Of a stretch of 11,497 nt of DNA, positions 1-6,999 are shown one piece after another; the stretch's first letter is position 1; the number at the start of each line of letters is the position of its first letter. A program made the position numbers and the translations under genes. Below the pieces are notes generated by a model. That model saw only the letters and a program-made list of their open reading frames with translations, was not told where the DNA came from and did no database searches. Origin of the DNA: SYIM01 sp044356835 (GTDB lineage Bacteria; Pseudomonadota; Gammaproteobacteria; Burkholderiales; Burkholderiaceae_E); the NCBI GenBank assembly GCA_044356835.1, contig JBIKVK010000099.1, positions 1 through 11,497 of the forward strand. The letters run 5' to 3'.

Positions 1-657
1 CGGACGCGGCGACAGGGACGCCAAAGTTTCATAGAGGCGGGTCGTGTAATCATCCACCGGAAGGATGTCGCAGACCTGAAACATCTCGGGAAACAATCGC
101 TTCATCAGCATCCGGTTCTCGAGCATGTACGAGACCCCTGAGGGCACCCGCAGGTTGTCCTCAAGCACATACACCGTGCCGTCTCGATCGCGCACCAGAT
201 CGGTGCCGCAAATGTGCGCCCAGACCCCATATTGGGGCGCATGCCCCAGACACTGTGCCCGGAAATTGCGCGAACCGGCCAGCACTTCCGCCGGGAAAAC
301 GCCATCCCGGACGATGCGTTGACCGTTGTAAATGTCGTGGATGAAACAGTTGAGCGCGGTCAAACGCTGTTTGAGCCCCTCCTCGATACGACGCCATTCC
401 GAGCGATCCATCACGCGGGGAATCAAATCGAACGGCCAGGCTCGATCGATGTTTTGACCTTCGCTGTAGATCGTGAACGTGATGCCCATCGTCATGATGG
501 CCGCATCCACCGAGGCCCTGCGCTCGCGCATGGTTTGAGCGTCCAAACGGCCCAGGTAGTCAAAGAGCGCGCGCGCTGCCGGGCGCGGCTGGCCCGACGC
601 ATCGATCAATTCGTCAAAGGCACCGCCGCTGGAGTAGGAGGAAGGTTTGACTAGCAT
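1..657 (-). CDS. Circularly permuted ATP-grasp protein (COG2308 / DUF404-DUF407 type), partial
   Basis: The reading frame stays open to the left edge of the window, so only the first 219 residues are visible; family members usually run to about 470-480 residues. The visible part matches the N-terminal half of the family: a GITF-(x)-IY segment near residues 58-64, a PFDLIPR segment at 75-81, the RLTALNCFIHDIYNGQ region at 98-113, and the strongly conserved VLEDNLRVPSGVSYMLENR block at 164-182. ATP-grasp enzymes join a carboxylate to an amine using ATP, but the substrate of this family is not established. In many bacteria the gene sits with alpha-E (DUF403), transglutaminase-like and proteasome-like (Anbu) genes, which would lie off the left edge if present. 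I chose the ATG at 657 because GAGG lies 8 bases upstream; an in-frame ATG at 663 is the alternative. It follows ackA on the same strand after about 20 bases, so co-transcription is likely. Confidence 0.88.
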   Translation of the reverse strand, partial: MLVKPSSYSSGGAFDELIDASGQPRPAARALFDYLGRLDAQTMRERRASVDAAIMTMGITFTIYSEGQNIDRAWPFDLIPRVMDRSEWRRIEEGLKQRLTALNCFIHDIYNGQRIVRDGVFPAEVLAGSRNFRAQCLGHAPQYGVWAHICGTDLVRDRDGTVYVLEDNLRVPSGVSYMLENRMLMKRLFPEMFQVCDILPVDDYTTRLYETLASLSPRP

Positions 658-679
658 CCGCATGGCCTCGGTGGCCCGA

Positions 680-1873
680 TCAGCAAGAAGCGTGCGCAGC
701 GAGAAGGCGCCCCACAGAACGGGCGATGGCGACCTCTTCGTGGGTCGGGATGATCATGACCGAAACCCGCGCGTCCGCCGGCGATATCAGGCGCGAATGA
801 AGGGCATTACGCTCTGGGTCCACCGCGATCCCCATCCAGTCCAGCCGGGAACAGATCCGGCCGCGGATCAGGGAAGAGTGCTCGCCGATGCCACCGCAAA
901 AGACCAGAGCGTCGACGCCGCCCATTGAAGCCGCCAGGGCGCCCAGCTCGCGCTGCGCTCTGAACACAAAATAGTCGATGGCACGCGCGGCCTCGGGGGT
1001 GTGGGCCGACTCAAGGGTGCGCATGTCATTGGACAAGCCCCCGGATAATCCCAGGAGCCCGGACTGCTGATACAGCAGATCTCGGACCTGACAAACGCTC
1101 ATGCCTTCGTGATCCAAAAGGTAGAGCAACACTCCGGGATCGATCTGGCCGCAGCGGGTGCCCATGGGCAAGCCATCGAGCGCAGAGAAACCCATGGTGG
1201 ACGCGACCGACCGGCCGGCCTGGATCGCACACATTGAAGCGCCGTTGCCAAGATGGGCAACAATGACCCGCCCGGCCGCGAGCTCCGGCGCGATACGATT
1301 CAGCTCGCCACTGACGTATTCATAACTCAGGCCGTGGAATCCGAATCGTCTGACACCCCGTTCGTAGTACCGGAACGGAATCGCGAAACAGTCGTTCACA
1401 AACGGATGCCCGCGATGAAACGCCGTATCAAAGCAGGCCACCTGCGGAACACCCGGAAATGCGGCCATGGCCGCGTGAACGCCGGTGAGATTATGGGGCT
1501 GGTGCAGCGGCGCAAAGGGTTCGAGCTTCGCCAGATCCTTGAGCACCTCGGGAGAGACCAGAACAGGCTGGTCGTAGGCCAAGCCCCCATGGACAATCCG
1601 ATGACCGACACCGGCAAGACGGAGACCGGGTCGAACCTCGCGTAGGGTGATGAGCGCGACAGCAAGTGCTTCGGCGTGCGTCGTCGGGCGCGACGGCGGA
1701 ACCGGGAGCCGCACTCCGGAGGGGCCATAAAGCTGGAGACTGGCGTCGGGTCCGATGCGATCCACCTGGCCGGTGATCGCAGGGGACTCGCCCTCCCCCT
1801 CGAACAACGCCAGCTTGAGGGAGGAGGAGCCGGCATTGAGCGTGAGCACAGCGCCGGACCACTGGATCGTCAT
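680..1873 (-). CDS. ackA: Acetate kinase
   Basis: Acetate kinase interconverts acetate plus ATP with acetyl phosphate plus ADP in the cytoplasm. The 397-residue length is normal. All the family landmarks are visible: the N-terminal phosphate loop LNAGSSSLKLALF with Asn13, HRIVHGG with Arg92, CFDTAFH with the catalytic Asp149, GFHGLSY with His180, AHLGNGASM with His207, MGTRCGQIDPG with Arg240, FCGGIGEHS at 325-332, and Glu380 in the final THEE segment. The enzyme should therefore be active. The ATG at 1873 is supported by AGGGGG five bases upstream. No phosphotransacetylase (pta) or phosphoketolase, the usual partners, is in view. Instead the downstream neighbour is a COG2308 ATP-grasp gene. 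It is divergent from the denD-like gene, with 167 bases between the two starts. Propionate or butyrate kinases are related, but the sequence fits acetate kinase best. Confidence 0.96.
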   Translation of the reverse strand: MTIQWSGAVLTLNAGSSSLKLALFEGEGESPAITGQVDRIGPDASLQLYGPSGVRLPVPPSRPTTHAEALAVALITLREVRPGLRLAGVGHRIVHGGLAYDQPVLVSPEVLKDLAKLEPFAPLHQPHNLTGVHAAMAAFPGVPQVACFDTAFHRGHPFVNDCFAIPFRYYERGVRRFGFHGLSYEYVSGELNRIAPELAAGRVIVAHLGNGASMCAIQAGRSVASTMGFSALDGLPMGTRCGQIDPGVLLYLLDHEGMSVCQVRDLLYQQSGLLGLSGGLSNDMRTLESAHTPEAARAIDYFVFRAQRELGALAASMGGVDALVFCGGIGEHSSLIRGRICSRLDWMGIAVDPERNALHSRLISPADARVSVMIIPTHEEVAIARSVGRLLAAHASC

Positions 1874-2040
1874 TGAAGCCCCCTAGAGCGGAGAACGTTA
1901 CGCAGGCGTCGAACCCGACCGCAGCCGTCTTTGATTCTGGGCCAATTCCCTCATCCCACGGCCTGACTCGGATTCTCGGTCCCGGTCACTGAGTTATTCT
2001 CAAGCAATAATTTTCAAAATGACCTGCTTGCGGGGGCTCC
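1874..2040. promoter_or_regulatory. Divergent control region between ackA and denD
   Basis: This 167-base stretch separates two divergent genes and must hold both start regions unless one is read from further away. It is locally AT-rich at 1993-2020, unlike the surrounding coding DNA. An inverted repeat, CAAGCA at 2001-2006 and TGCTTG at 2025-2030, flanks that AT-rich core and ends just before the GGGGG (2032-2036) that probably serves as the ribosome site of the denD start at 2041. I see no convincing -35/-10 pair on either strand. A regulator-binding role for the repeat is inference only. Confidence 0.35.
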
Positions 2041-3048
2041 ATGCGAATACTTCTGACCGGCGGAGCCGGTTTTCTGGGCGCGCGACTCGCGCGGGAACTC
2101 CTGAAGTCGGGCTCCCTGAACGGTCGACCGATCACGGAGCTTGCGATCAGCGACATCGCGCCTGCCCCGGCCGATCTGAGGGATGACCCGCGCGTCACCG
2201 TTCACCAGGGGCCGATGCTCGAGCAAGCCGCTCTCTTCAAGAGCGGATTCGACGGGGTGTTTCACCTCGCATCCGCGGTGTCGGGCGAGTGCGAGCTCGA
2301 TTTCGATTTGGGCTTGCGCTCGAATCTCGACAGTACCCGCCTCCTGCTGGAGGGTCTTCGCCAAGCAGGCAACCGGCCGCGCCTCCTTTTTTCGAGCTCG
2401 GTCGCGGTCTATGGCGCGGATGACGGTTCGGAGGTTCCGGACTGGGTGTCGGAGTCGACGCTTCCTGCGCCACAGACCTCGTACGGCACGCACAAGCTGA
2501 TGTGCGAATACCTGATCGCCGACTACACCCGAAAGGGCTTCATCGATGGCCGATCCGCGCGCCTCATGACCGTCACCGTGCGCGCCGGAAGACCCAATGG
2601 AGCCGCCTCCTCATTTTTCAGCGGCATCATTCGGGAGCCCTTGGCCGGCGTGGAAACGATCTGCCCGGTCGATCCTGACGTGCGGGCACCCGTCGCCTCG
2701 CCCGCGAGCACCATCGCGGGACTGATCGCGGTTTTTCAGGCCGATCGCGCCGCCCTGGGCGGGCGGCTTGCGCTCAATCTGCCAGCGCTGAACGTGCGGG
2801 TGGGCGACATGCTGGACGCGCTCGAAGCCGTCGCCGGCGCCAAGGTGAGATCGAAAGTACGCTATCAACGCGACGACCGGATCGCCAACATCGTCTCGGG
2901 ATGGGCTCGCGCAGCCACTGCGGAACGTGCGCAGGTGTTGGGGCTGAGGCCGGACACTTCCTACCGATCGATCATCGAGCAGTACATCGAGGACTGTCGC
3001 ACCCGCCCGGGCTACCCCTCGGACGCTCTGGCAGGGCTGTCAGACTGA
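2041..3048 (+). CDS. denD: D-erythronate dehydrogenase-like SDR-family NAD-dependent epimerase/dehydratase
   Basis: An extended short-chain dehydrogenase of 335 residues. The NAD-binding loop GGAGFLG is at residues 7-13, the catalytic serine region FSSS at 117-120, and the YxxxK pair at Tyr148 and Lys152. Beyond the common fold, the segment at 166-210 (GFIDGRSARL, then RPNGAASSFFSGIIREPLAG, then ICPV) is the pattern I associate with DenD, the enzyme that oxidises D-erythronate to 2-oxo-tetronate with NAD. An isomerase of the OtnI type and a TRAP importer lie in the facing operon, which supports the same pathway. The start codon has GGGGG four bases upstream. The gene converges on dctM with only 17 bases between the two stop codons. 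Related SDR proteins acting on other sugar acids cannot be excluded from sequence alone. Confidence 0.85.
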   Translation: MRILLTGGAGFLGARLARELLKSGSLNGRPITELAISDIAPAPADLRDDPRVTVHQGPMLEQAALFKSGFDGVFHLASAVSGECELDFDLGLRSNLDSTRLLLEGLRQAGNRPRLLFSSSVAVYGADDGSEVPDWVSESTLPAPQTSYGTHKLMCEYLIADYTRKGFIDGRSARLMTVTVRAGRPNGAASSFFSGIIREPLAGVETICPVDPDVRAPVASPASTIAGLIAVFQADRAALGGRLALNLPALNVRVGDMLDALEAVAGAKVRSKVRYQRDDRIANIVSGWARAATAERAQVLGLRPDTSYRSIIEQYIEDCRTRPGYPSDALAGLSD

Positions 3049-3065
3049 ACGGAACCTCGCACCCA

Positions 3066-4343
3066 TCAGCGTGCAAAGACAAGGTCCCGCAAGGTCAGGG
3101 AAATCTCTGGCACGTACGTGATCAGCATCAGGCATCCAAGCACCACCAGGACAAAAGGCACGAGATCGCGAATGATCTGATCGACCGATAGCCTCGCGAC
3201 CGTGCACGCCGCGAACAGATTCACGCCGAACGGCGGCGTGATCATGCCGATCGCCAGATTGACGATCATGATCAAACCAAAATGGATGGGGTCGATCCCG
3301 AAGTGCGCCGCGACCGGCGCAAGGATGGGCGCAAGCACCAGAATCGCGGCACTGGTTTCGATGAACATACCGATCAGGAAGAGCGCCGCGTTCACCCCCA
3401 ACAGGAACCAGAATGGCGTGCGCAACACTTCCTGCAGCCAGACCCCGATTGCGTCGGGCACTCCGGCACGGGTCAGCAGGAAGGCAAATAAGCCCGCGTT
3501 GGCAATGATGAACATAATCACCGCACTGGACAGAACCGATTTGCGCAAGATCGAATAAAGATCGGCAAACCGAATCTCGCGGTAAATCGCCATGCCCACG
3601 AACAAGGCGTAGAACACCGCGACCGCAGAGGCTTCCGTCGGTGTGAATATCCCACCGTAGATGCCTCCGAGGATGATCACCGGCATCAGTAGGGCCCAGG
3701 CGGCCTTTCGGGTGGCCTCGAACAGCCGCAGCCGTCCCTCGCCGTCGTTCTTGCCCCAACCCTTCGCCTTGCAATAGATCCACACGAACAGCATCAAGGC
3801 GCCACCGATCAGGATCCCCGGCCCGAATCCAGCGATGAACAGTTCGCCAATCGACACCTCGGCGCTGACGCCGTAGAGAATCATAGGGATCGAAGGAGGA
3901 ATAATCACGCCGAGTTCCGCGCTGGATGCTTGTAGCGCCGCAGCGTAGGGCCGGGGGTAGCCATGCCGGATCAAGGCCGGGATCAGGATGGCGCCAATCG
4001 CAAAAGTGGTTGCGACCGATGAGCCCGAGACCGCTGCGAAGATCATGCAGGTCAGGACCACCGTCATCGGCAATCCGCCCTGCACTCCGCCCACGATGCT
4101 CTTGGCAAAATCGACCAGACGGCGGGAAATCCCGCCGGTCTCCATGATGTTGCCCGCAAGGATGAAAAAGGGGATCGCGGCCAGAGGGAACTTGTTGATC
4201 GAACTGAACAGTTCCTTCACCGAAATGAGCATATTGACGTTGCCCAGGTGAATCCCGAGGACCGCCGCCAGCCCGATCGAAACCGCCACCGAAATGCTCA
4301 ATGCGAAGCACAGCAGCATCGTAAACAGCATCGCGGTGGTCAC
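3066..4343 (-). CDS. dctM: TRAP transporter large permease subunit (DctM family)
   Basis: A 425-residue, very hydrophobic protein that forms the main transmembrane channel of a TRAP importer, which uses a sodium or proton gradient to bring in organic acids handed over by the periplasmic binding protein. Family signatures are visible: FPLAAIPFFILAGNIME at about 52-68, AAVSGSSVAT at 103-112, ELGVIIPPSIPMILYGV at 143-159, and a C-terminal NLAIGMITPPFGVNLFA block in which the TPP segment is characteristic. The start is a GTG at 4343 that overlaps the TGA stop of dctQ by four bases (GTGA), which indicates translational coupling. A longer open frame runs across the same DNA in another frame, but it lacks family features and this frame has the clear homology. 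Confidence 0.95.
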   Translation of the reverse strand: MTTAMLFTMLLCFALSISVAVSIGLAAVLGIHLGNVNMLISVKELFSSINKFPLAAIPFFILAGNIMETGGISRRLVDFAKSIVGGVQGGLPMTVVLTCMIFAAVSGSSVATTFAIGAILIPALIRHGYPRPYAAALQASSAELGVIIPPSIPMILYGVSAEVSIGELFIAGFGPGILIGGALMLFVWIYCKAKGWGKNDGEGRLRLFEATRKAAWALLMPVIILGGIYGGIFTPTEASAVAVFYALFVGMAIYREIRFADLYSILRKSVLSSAVIMFIIANAGLFAFLLTRAGVPDAIGVWLQEVLRTPFWFLLGVNAALFLIGMFIETSAAILVLAPILAPVAAHFGIDPIHFGLIMIVNLAIGMITPPFGVNLFAACTVARLSVDQIIRDLVPFVLVVLGCLMLITYVPEISLTLRDLVFAR

Positions 4344-4834
4344 TGCTGGGTCTCCAATTCCTGACGGGTCGGCTCAAGGAGATATCCGAAGATCGCGATC
4401 GCACTGAACACACCACCCACCGGCATGGACAAGTAGGCCCAGAACATGGACACATCCTCAAGCCCGATCATCGACTGCACCGAACCGCGCCGGGCATAGT
4501 CCCAGCCCCACACGATAATCACCGAGATCAGGGCCAGCGAAGCGGCACAGACCAGGTAGTCGAGCACGCGCCTGGAACGCGCCGAGCTCCAGCGGTAAAG
4601 AACGTCAACGCTCACCATGGCTCCGATCCGGAAGGCTGTCGGGATTCCGAGAAACACCATCCAGATCAGGCTGAACCGAACGATCACCTCGCTCCATTCG
4701 GAGGGCGACTCGAGAATGAAACGGGTGATGATCTGATAGAAGCCGAGCGAGGCGGCGGTGGCCATCATCGCACAGGCGAGAGCCATCGCCAGTGTGGTTG
4801 TGAACCGTTCAAAGCGCAAGAAACTCGCCTTCAT
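4340..4834 (-). CDS. dctQ: TRAP transporter small permease subunit (DctQ family)
   Basis: A 164-residue membrane protein with four predicted hydrophobic segments (about 14-37, 49-68, 88-108 and 127-150), the standard DctQ layout. The stretch from EWSEVIVRFSLIW to FRIGAMVSVD, about residues 46-77, is the typical DctQ core between helices one and two. DctQ pairs with DctM and is required for the importer to work. The ATG at 4834 is preceded by a G-rich stretch (GAGGGGCGGG) that can serve as ribosome site. The 3' end overlaps the dctM start by four bases, and dctP ends 47 bases upstream, so dctP, dctQ and dctM are almost certainly one transcript. Confidence 0.93.
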   Translation of the reverse strand: MKASFLRFERFTTTLAMALACAMMATAASLGFYQIITRFILESPSEWSEVIVRFSLIWMVFLGIPTAFRIGAMVSVDVLYRWSSARSRRVLDYLVCAASLALISVIIVWGWDYARRGSVQSMIGLEDVSMFWAYLSMPVGGVFSAIAIFGYLLEPTRQELETQQ

Positions 4835-4881
4835 CGCCCCGCCCGCCCCTCAGGGTACAACGCCCCGCCTGGTCAGCAAGC

Positions 4882-5874
4882 TCACTTGAAGTTACGAATG
4901 CGCTCGATGTTGGCCTTGCCGAACTGCTTTTCGAACTGTGCTTCGATCGGCTGCAGACGTTCCAGGAATTTGGCCTTGTCAACGGTCTCGATCACTTGCA
5001 TGCCCTGCTTCCGGAGTTCGGCCACGCCGCTCGCATCATCCTGATCGACCCGAGCGCGGTTGGCCGTTACTGCCACCTTGGCCGCCTCAAGGAAATGCTG
5101 TTTGTCGGCTGCCGAAAGTTTGTCAAACACACCTTTGTTCATCAGAAATACAGCCGGCGAATAGACATGAGAAGTCAGGGTGAGATGCTTCTGAACCTGG
5201 GAGAACTTGGCGGCCATGATCACAGACAGCGGGTTTTCCTGGCCGTCCACCGTACCTTGCTGCAAGGCGGTAAAGACCTCCGGGAACGCCATAGGAGTGG
5301 TCACGATACCCAGACCCTTATAGGCGGCCACATGAACCGGATTTTCCATGGTGCGCATCTTCAGACCCTTGAGATCATCCGGTGCGCTCACCGGCCGTCG
5401 ATTGTTGGTCATATGACGGACGCCATTCTCGGCCCAGGCAAGCGCCTTGAGACCCTTGGAATCGAACTTGCCCAGCATTTCCTGACCGATCGGGCCGTCG
5501 AGCACCGCGCGGGCGTGAGCCTTGTCCCTGAAGAGGAATGGAATATCGAGGATTCGGGTTTCCGGAACGAAATTCGGCACAGGACCAGTTGAGGTCAGGG
5601 TGAGCTCATGGGTCCCGAGCTGGACGGCCTCGATCGATTCACGCTCGCCGCCGAGCGCCCCCGAATAGAAGGTCTGAACCTTCACCCGTCCCCCCGTACG
5701 CTTTTCGACTTCCTGCGCGAAGACGTCGATACCGACCCCCTGGTGGGAGTCCTTGCCCACCGAAATGTTGATGCGCAGTGTGGACTGTGCAGAGGCAGCG
5801 GGCGCGAAACCCGCGCCGGCCAATGCGGCAGACACTGCCAGGGCACACACATAGGTGCGGAGATACGATTTCAT
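4882..5874 (-). CDS. dctP: TRAP transporter substrate-binding protein (DctP family)
   Basis: A 330-residue periplasmic solute receptor. Residues 1-29 form a classic Sec signal peptide with a probable cut after APAASA. The mature part has the DctP hallmarks: an SGALGGERESIEAVQLGTHE segment at 71-90, Arg153 in GVRHMTNNRRP, Arg174 in GLKMRTMENP (the arginine that in this family usually salt-bridges the substrate carboxylate), and FTALQQGTVDGQENP at 201-215. The substrate is therefore expected to be a small carboxylic acid. The neighbouring denD and otnI genes suggest erythronate or a related four-carbon acid, which is inference. The same frame stays open upstream to 6246, but AGGAGA at 5880-5885 lies five bases before the ATG at 5874 and the signal peptide begins there, so the longer start is wrong. 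The gene lies 67 bases downstream of the isomerase gene. Confidence 0.95.
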   Translation of the reverse strand: MKSYLRTYVCALAVSAALAGAGFAPAASAQSTLRINISVGKDSHQGVGIDVFAQEVEKRTGGRVKVQTFYSGALGGERESIEAVQLGTHELTLTSTGPVPNFVPETRILDIPFLFRDKAHARAVLDGPIGQEMLGKFDSKGLKALAWAENGVRHMTNNRRPVSAPDDLKGLKMRTMENPVHVAAYKGLGIVTTPMAFPEVFTALQQGTVDGQENPLSVIMAAKFSQVQKHLTLTSHVYSPAVFLMNKGVFDKLSAADKQHFLEAAKVAVTANRARVDQDDASGVAELRKQGMQVIETVDKAKFLERLQPIEAQFEKQFGKANIERIRNFK

Positions 5875-5879
5875 TGATG

Positions 5880-5885
5880 TCTCCT
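5880..5885 (-). promoter_or_regulatory. Ribosome binding site of dctP
   Basis: Read on the minus strand this is AGGAGA, five bases before the ATG at 5874. It decides the start of dctP against a much longer open frame. Confidence 0.8.
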
Positions 5886-5941
5886 GATAGTCAAAGTTAT
5901 GACGGAACTGGACGAAATGCCGCGACCCGTTCCGATTCGAA

Positions 5942-6730
5942 TCAGCCTGCGCCCCGCAAATAGGGACGTACCCAACCGAGGCCCTCAGAGGTCCCGCCCC
6001 TGGGTCGGTATTCGCAACCGATCCATCCATCGTAGCCGAGCGCATCCAGCCGTTCAAATATAAAGGGGTAGGAGATTTCCCCATGATCCGGCTCGTGACG
6101 GTCGGGGACGCCCGCAATCTGGATGTGCCCCACTCCGGCGATGTGACGTTCCAAACGTCGAACCAGGTCGCCTTCGACGATCTGGCAGTGATAAAAATCC
6201 ATTTGGACTCTGAGGTTGCTCGCACCCACCTCAGCGACGACGTCATGAGCCTGCTGCTGCCGATTGAGGAAATAGCCTGGCATGTCGCGTGGATTGATCG
6301 GCTCTATCAGCAGGCTCAGGCCCTCGTCCGAGGCATGCCGGGCGGCCCAGCGCAAGTTTCTCACGTAGGTCTCGTGCGCCTCGCGATCGGTCACGCCTTC
6401 GACGCGGCGCCCCGCCATGACATGCAGTTGCCTGCAGCCCGTCGCCCGGGCGTATGGAAGAGCCCGGTCGAGAGAACTCATGAATTCGGCCTCCCGCCCC
6501 GGATGACACGCCATCCCGCGTTCTCCACCGTGCCAATCTCCTGGGAACAGATTGAAGAGCACCTGTCTCAGCCCAAAGTTGCGCAGGCGCGCCGCGATCG
6601 CCTCGGGCGCAAACTCGTACGGAAACAGAAACTCGACCGCCTCAAAGCCGTCTCGGGCAGCCGCGTCGAACCGGTCAAGAAAATCGTACTCACCGTACAT
6701 CATGGACAGGTTGGCAGCGAATCGGGGCAT
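5942..6730 (-). CDS. otnI: Hydroxypyruvate isomerase family protein, probable 2-oxo-tetronate isomerase
   Basis: A 262-residue TIM-barrel isomerase of the Hyi/OtnI family. The catalytic glutamates known for E. coli Hyi fall at the same numbers here: Glu143 in LLIEPINPRDMPGYFL and Glu240 in GCEYRP. Metal and substrate residues Asp178 and His181 (MDFYHCQ) and Gln204 (GHIQIAGVPDRHEPD) are also present, as is the LFPGDWHGGERG segment at 61-72. Hyi interconverts hydroxypyruvate and tartronate semialdehyde, while OtnI interconverts 2-oxo- and 3-oxo-tetronate. With a DenD-like gene nearby, the OtnI role is the better guess, but the sequence cannot separate the two. It is the first gene of the otnI-dctPQM unit. 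An AAGGA lies about 11 bases before the ATG at 6730, a rather long gap. Confidence 0.88.
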   Translation of the reverse strand: MPRFAANLSMMYGEYDFLDRFDAAARDGFEAVEFLFPYEFAPEAIAARLRNFGLRQVLFNLFPGDWHGGERGMACHPGREAEFMSSLDRALPYARATGCRQLHVMAGRRVEGVTDREAHETYVRNLRWAARHASDEGLSLLIEPINPRDMPGYFLNRQQQAHDVVAEVGASNLRVQMDFYHCQIVEGDLVRRLERHIAGVGHIQIAGVPDRHEPDHGEISYPFIFERLDALGYDGWIGCEYRPRGGTSEGLGWVRPYLRGAG

Positions 6731-6736
6731 AGTCGG

Positions 6737-6754
6737 ATTGTTCCTTAGGACAAT
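6737..6754. promoter_or_regulatory. Imperfect palindrome over the otnI leader
   Basis: ATTG (6737-6740) pairs with CAAT (6751-6754) and TCC (6742-6744) with GGA (6748-6750), with one unpaired T and a TTA centre. It lies 6 to 24 bases before the otnI start and covers the AAGGA ribosome site. Sites with ATTG/CAAT half-sites are bound by some GntR-family regulators of sugar-acid genes, so an operator is possible. It could equally be chance. Confidence 0.25.
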
Positions 6755-6793
6755 ATGCAGGACCAGCCGCCCTGCCGGAGAGCCCGCCGAAAT

Positions 6794-6852
6794 GGCGTAG
6801 GGGACTAAGCCGGATGTTAATCCCTAACGCCGCTCCAATCCGAGGCCCCTAC
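6794..6852. repeat. Overlapping inverted repeats in the otnI/PAP2 divergent region
   Basis: GGCGTAGGG (6794-6802) can pair with CCCTAACGCC (6822-6831) with one bulged A. A part of the same arm, GTAGGGG (6797-6803), is also a perfect complement of CCCCTAC (6846-6852). The two pairings exclude each other. The site lies in the 269-base non-coding region between the divergent otnI and PAP2 genes, which otherwise shows no open frame. Confidence 0.4.
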
Positions 6853-6911
6853 CGGACTGGCGCCCTGTGCACATCCGATCGCTTCCGCCCGCGACCCGAA
6901 GGGCCACACGC

Positions 6912-6940
6912 TTGACCCCGGGGGCAGGATTGACTAATGA
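6912..6940 (+). promoter_or_regulatory. Candidate promoter of the PAP2-lpxQ unit
   Basis: TTGACC at 6912-6917 and TAATGA at 6935-6940 are 17 bases apart, the usual sigma-70 spacing, about 60 bases before the PAP2 start. A second -10-like box, GATAAT at 6941-6946, follows directly. The DNA is noticeably AT-richer here (6930-6985) than elsewhere. Assignment rests on pattern only. Confidence 0.35.
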
Positions 6941-6999
6941 GATAATCTACGAGGCGTTTTAGTACCTCTTATAGACCTCTTCACCCGATAAGGCCCACC

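Noticed and set aside
214..654. Plus-strand 146-residue frame
   Set aside because: It is antisense to the ATP-grasp gene, whose conserved VLEDNLRVPSGVSYMLENR block is on the minus strand.
3040..4461. A 473-residue open frame on the minus strand, longer than dctM
   Set aside because: It lies in another frame over dctM and the end of dctQ, has no recognisable domain and is rich in Arg, Gly and Pro, as expected of a shadow frame in high-GC DNA. The dctM frame has clear family motifs.
5875..6246. N-terminal extension of dctP to a start at 6246
   Set aside because: It overlaps otnI, places 124 unrelated residues before a perfect signal peptide, and ignores the AGGAGA in front of the ATG at 5874.
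6083..6748. Plus-strand 221-residue frame
   Set aside because: It is the antisense shadow of the isomerase gene, which carries both catalytic glutamates on the minus strand.
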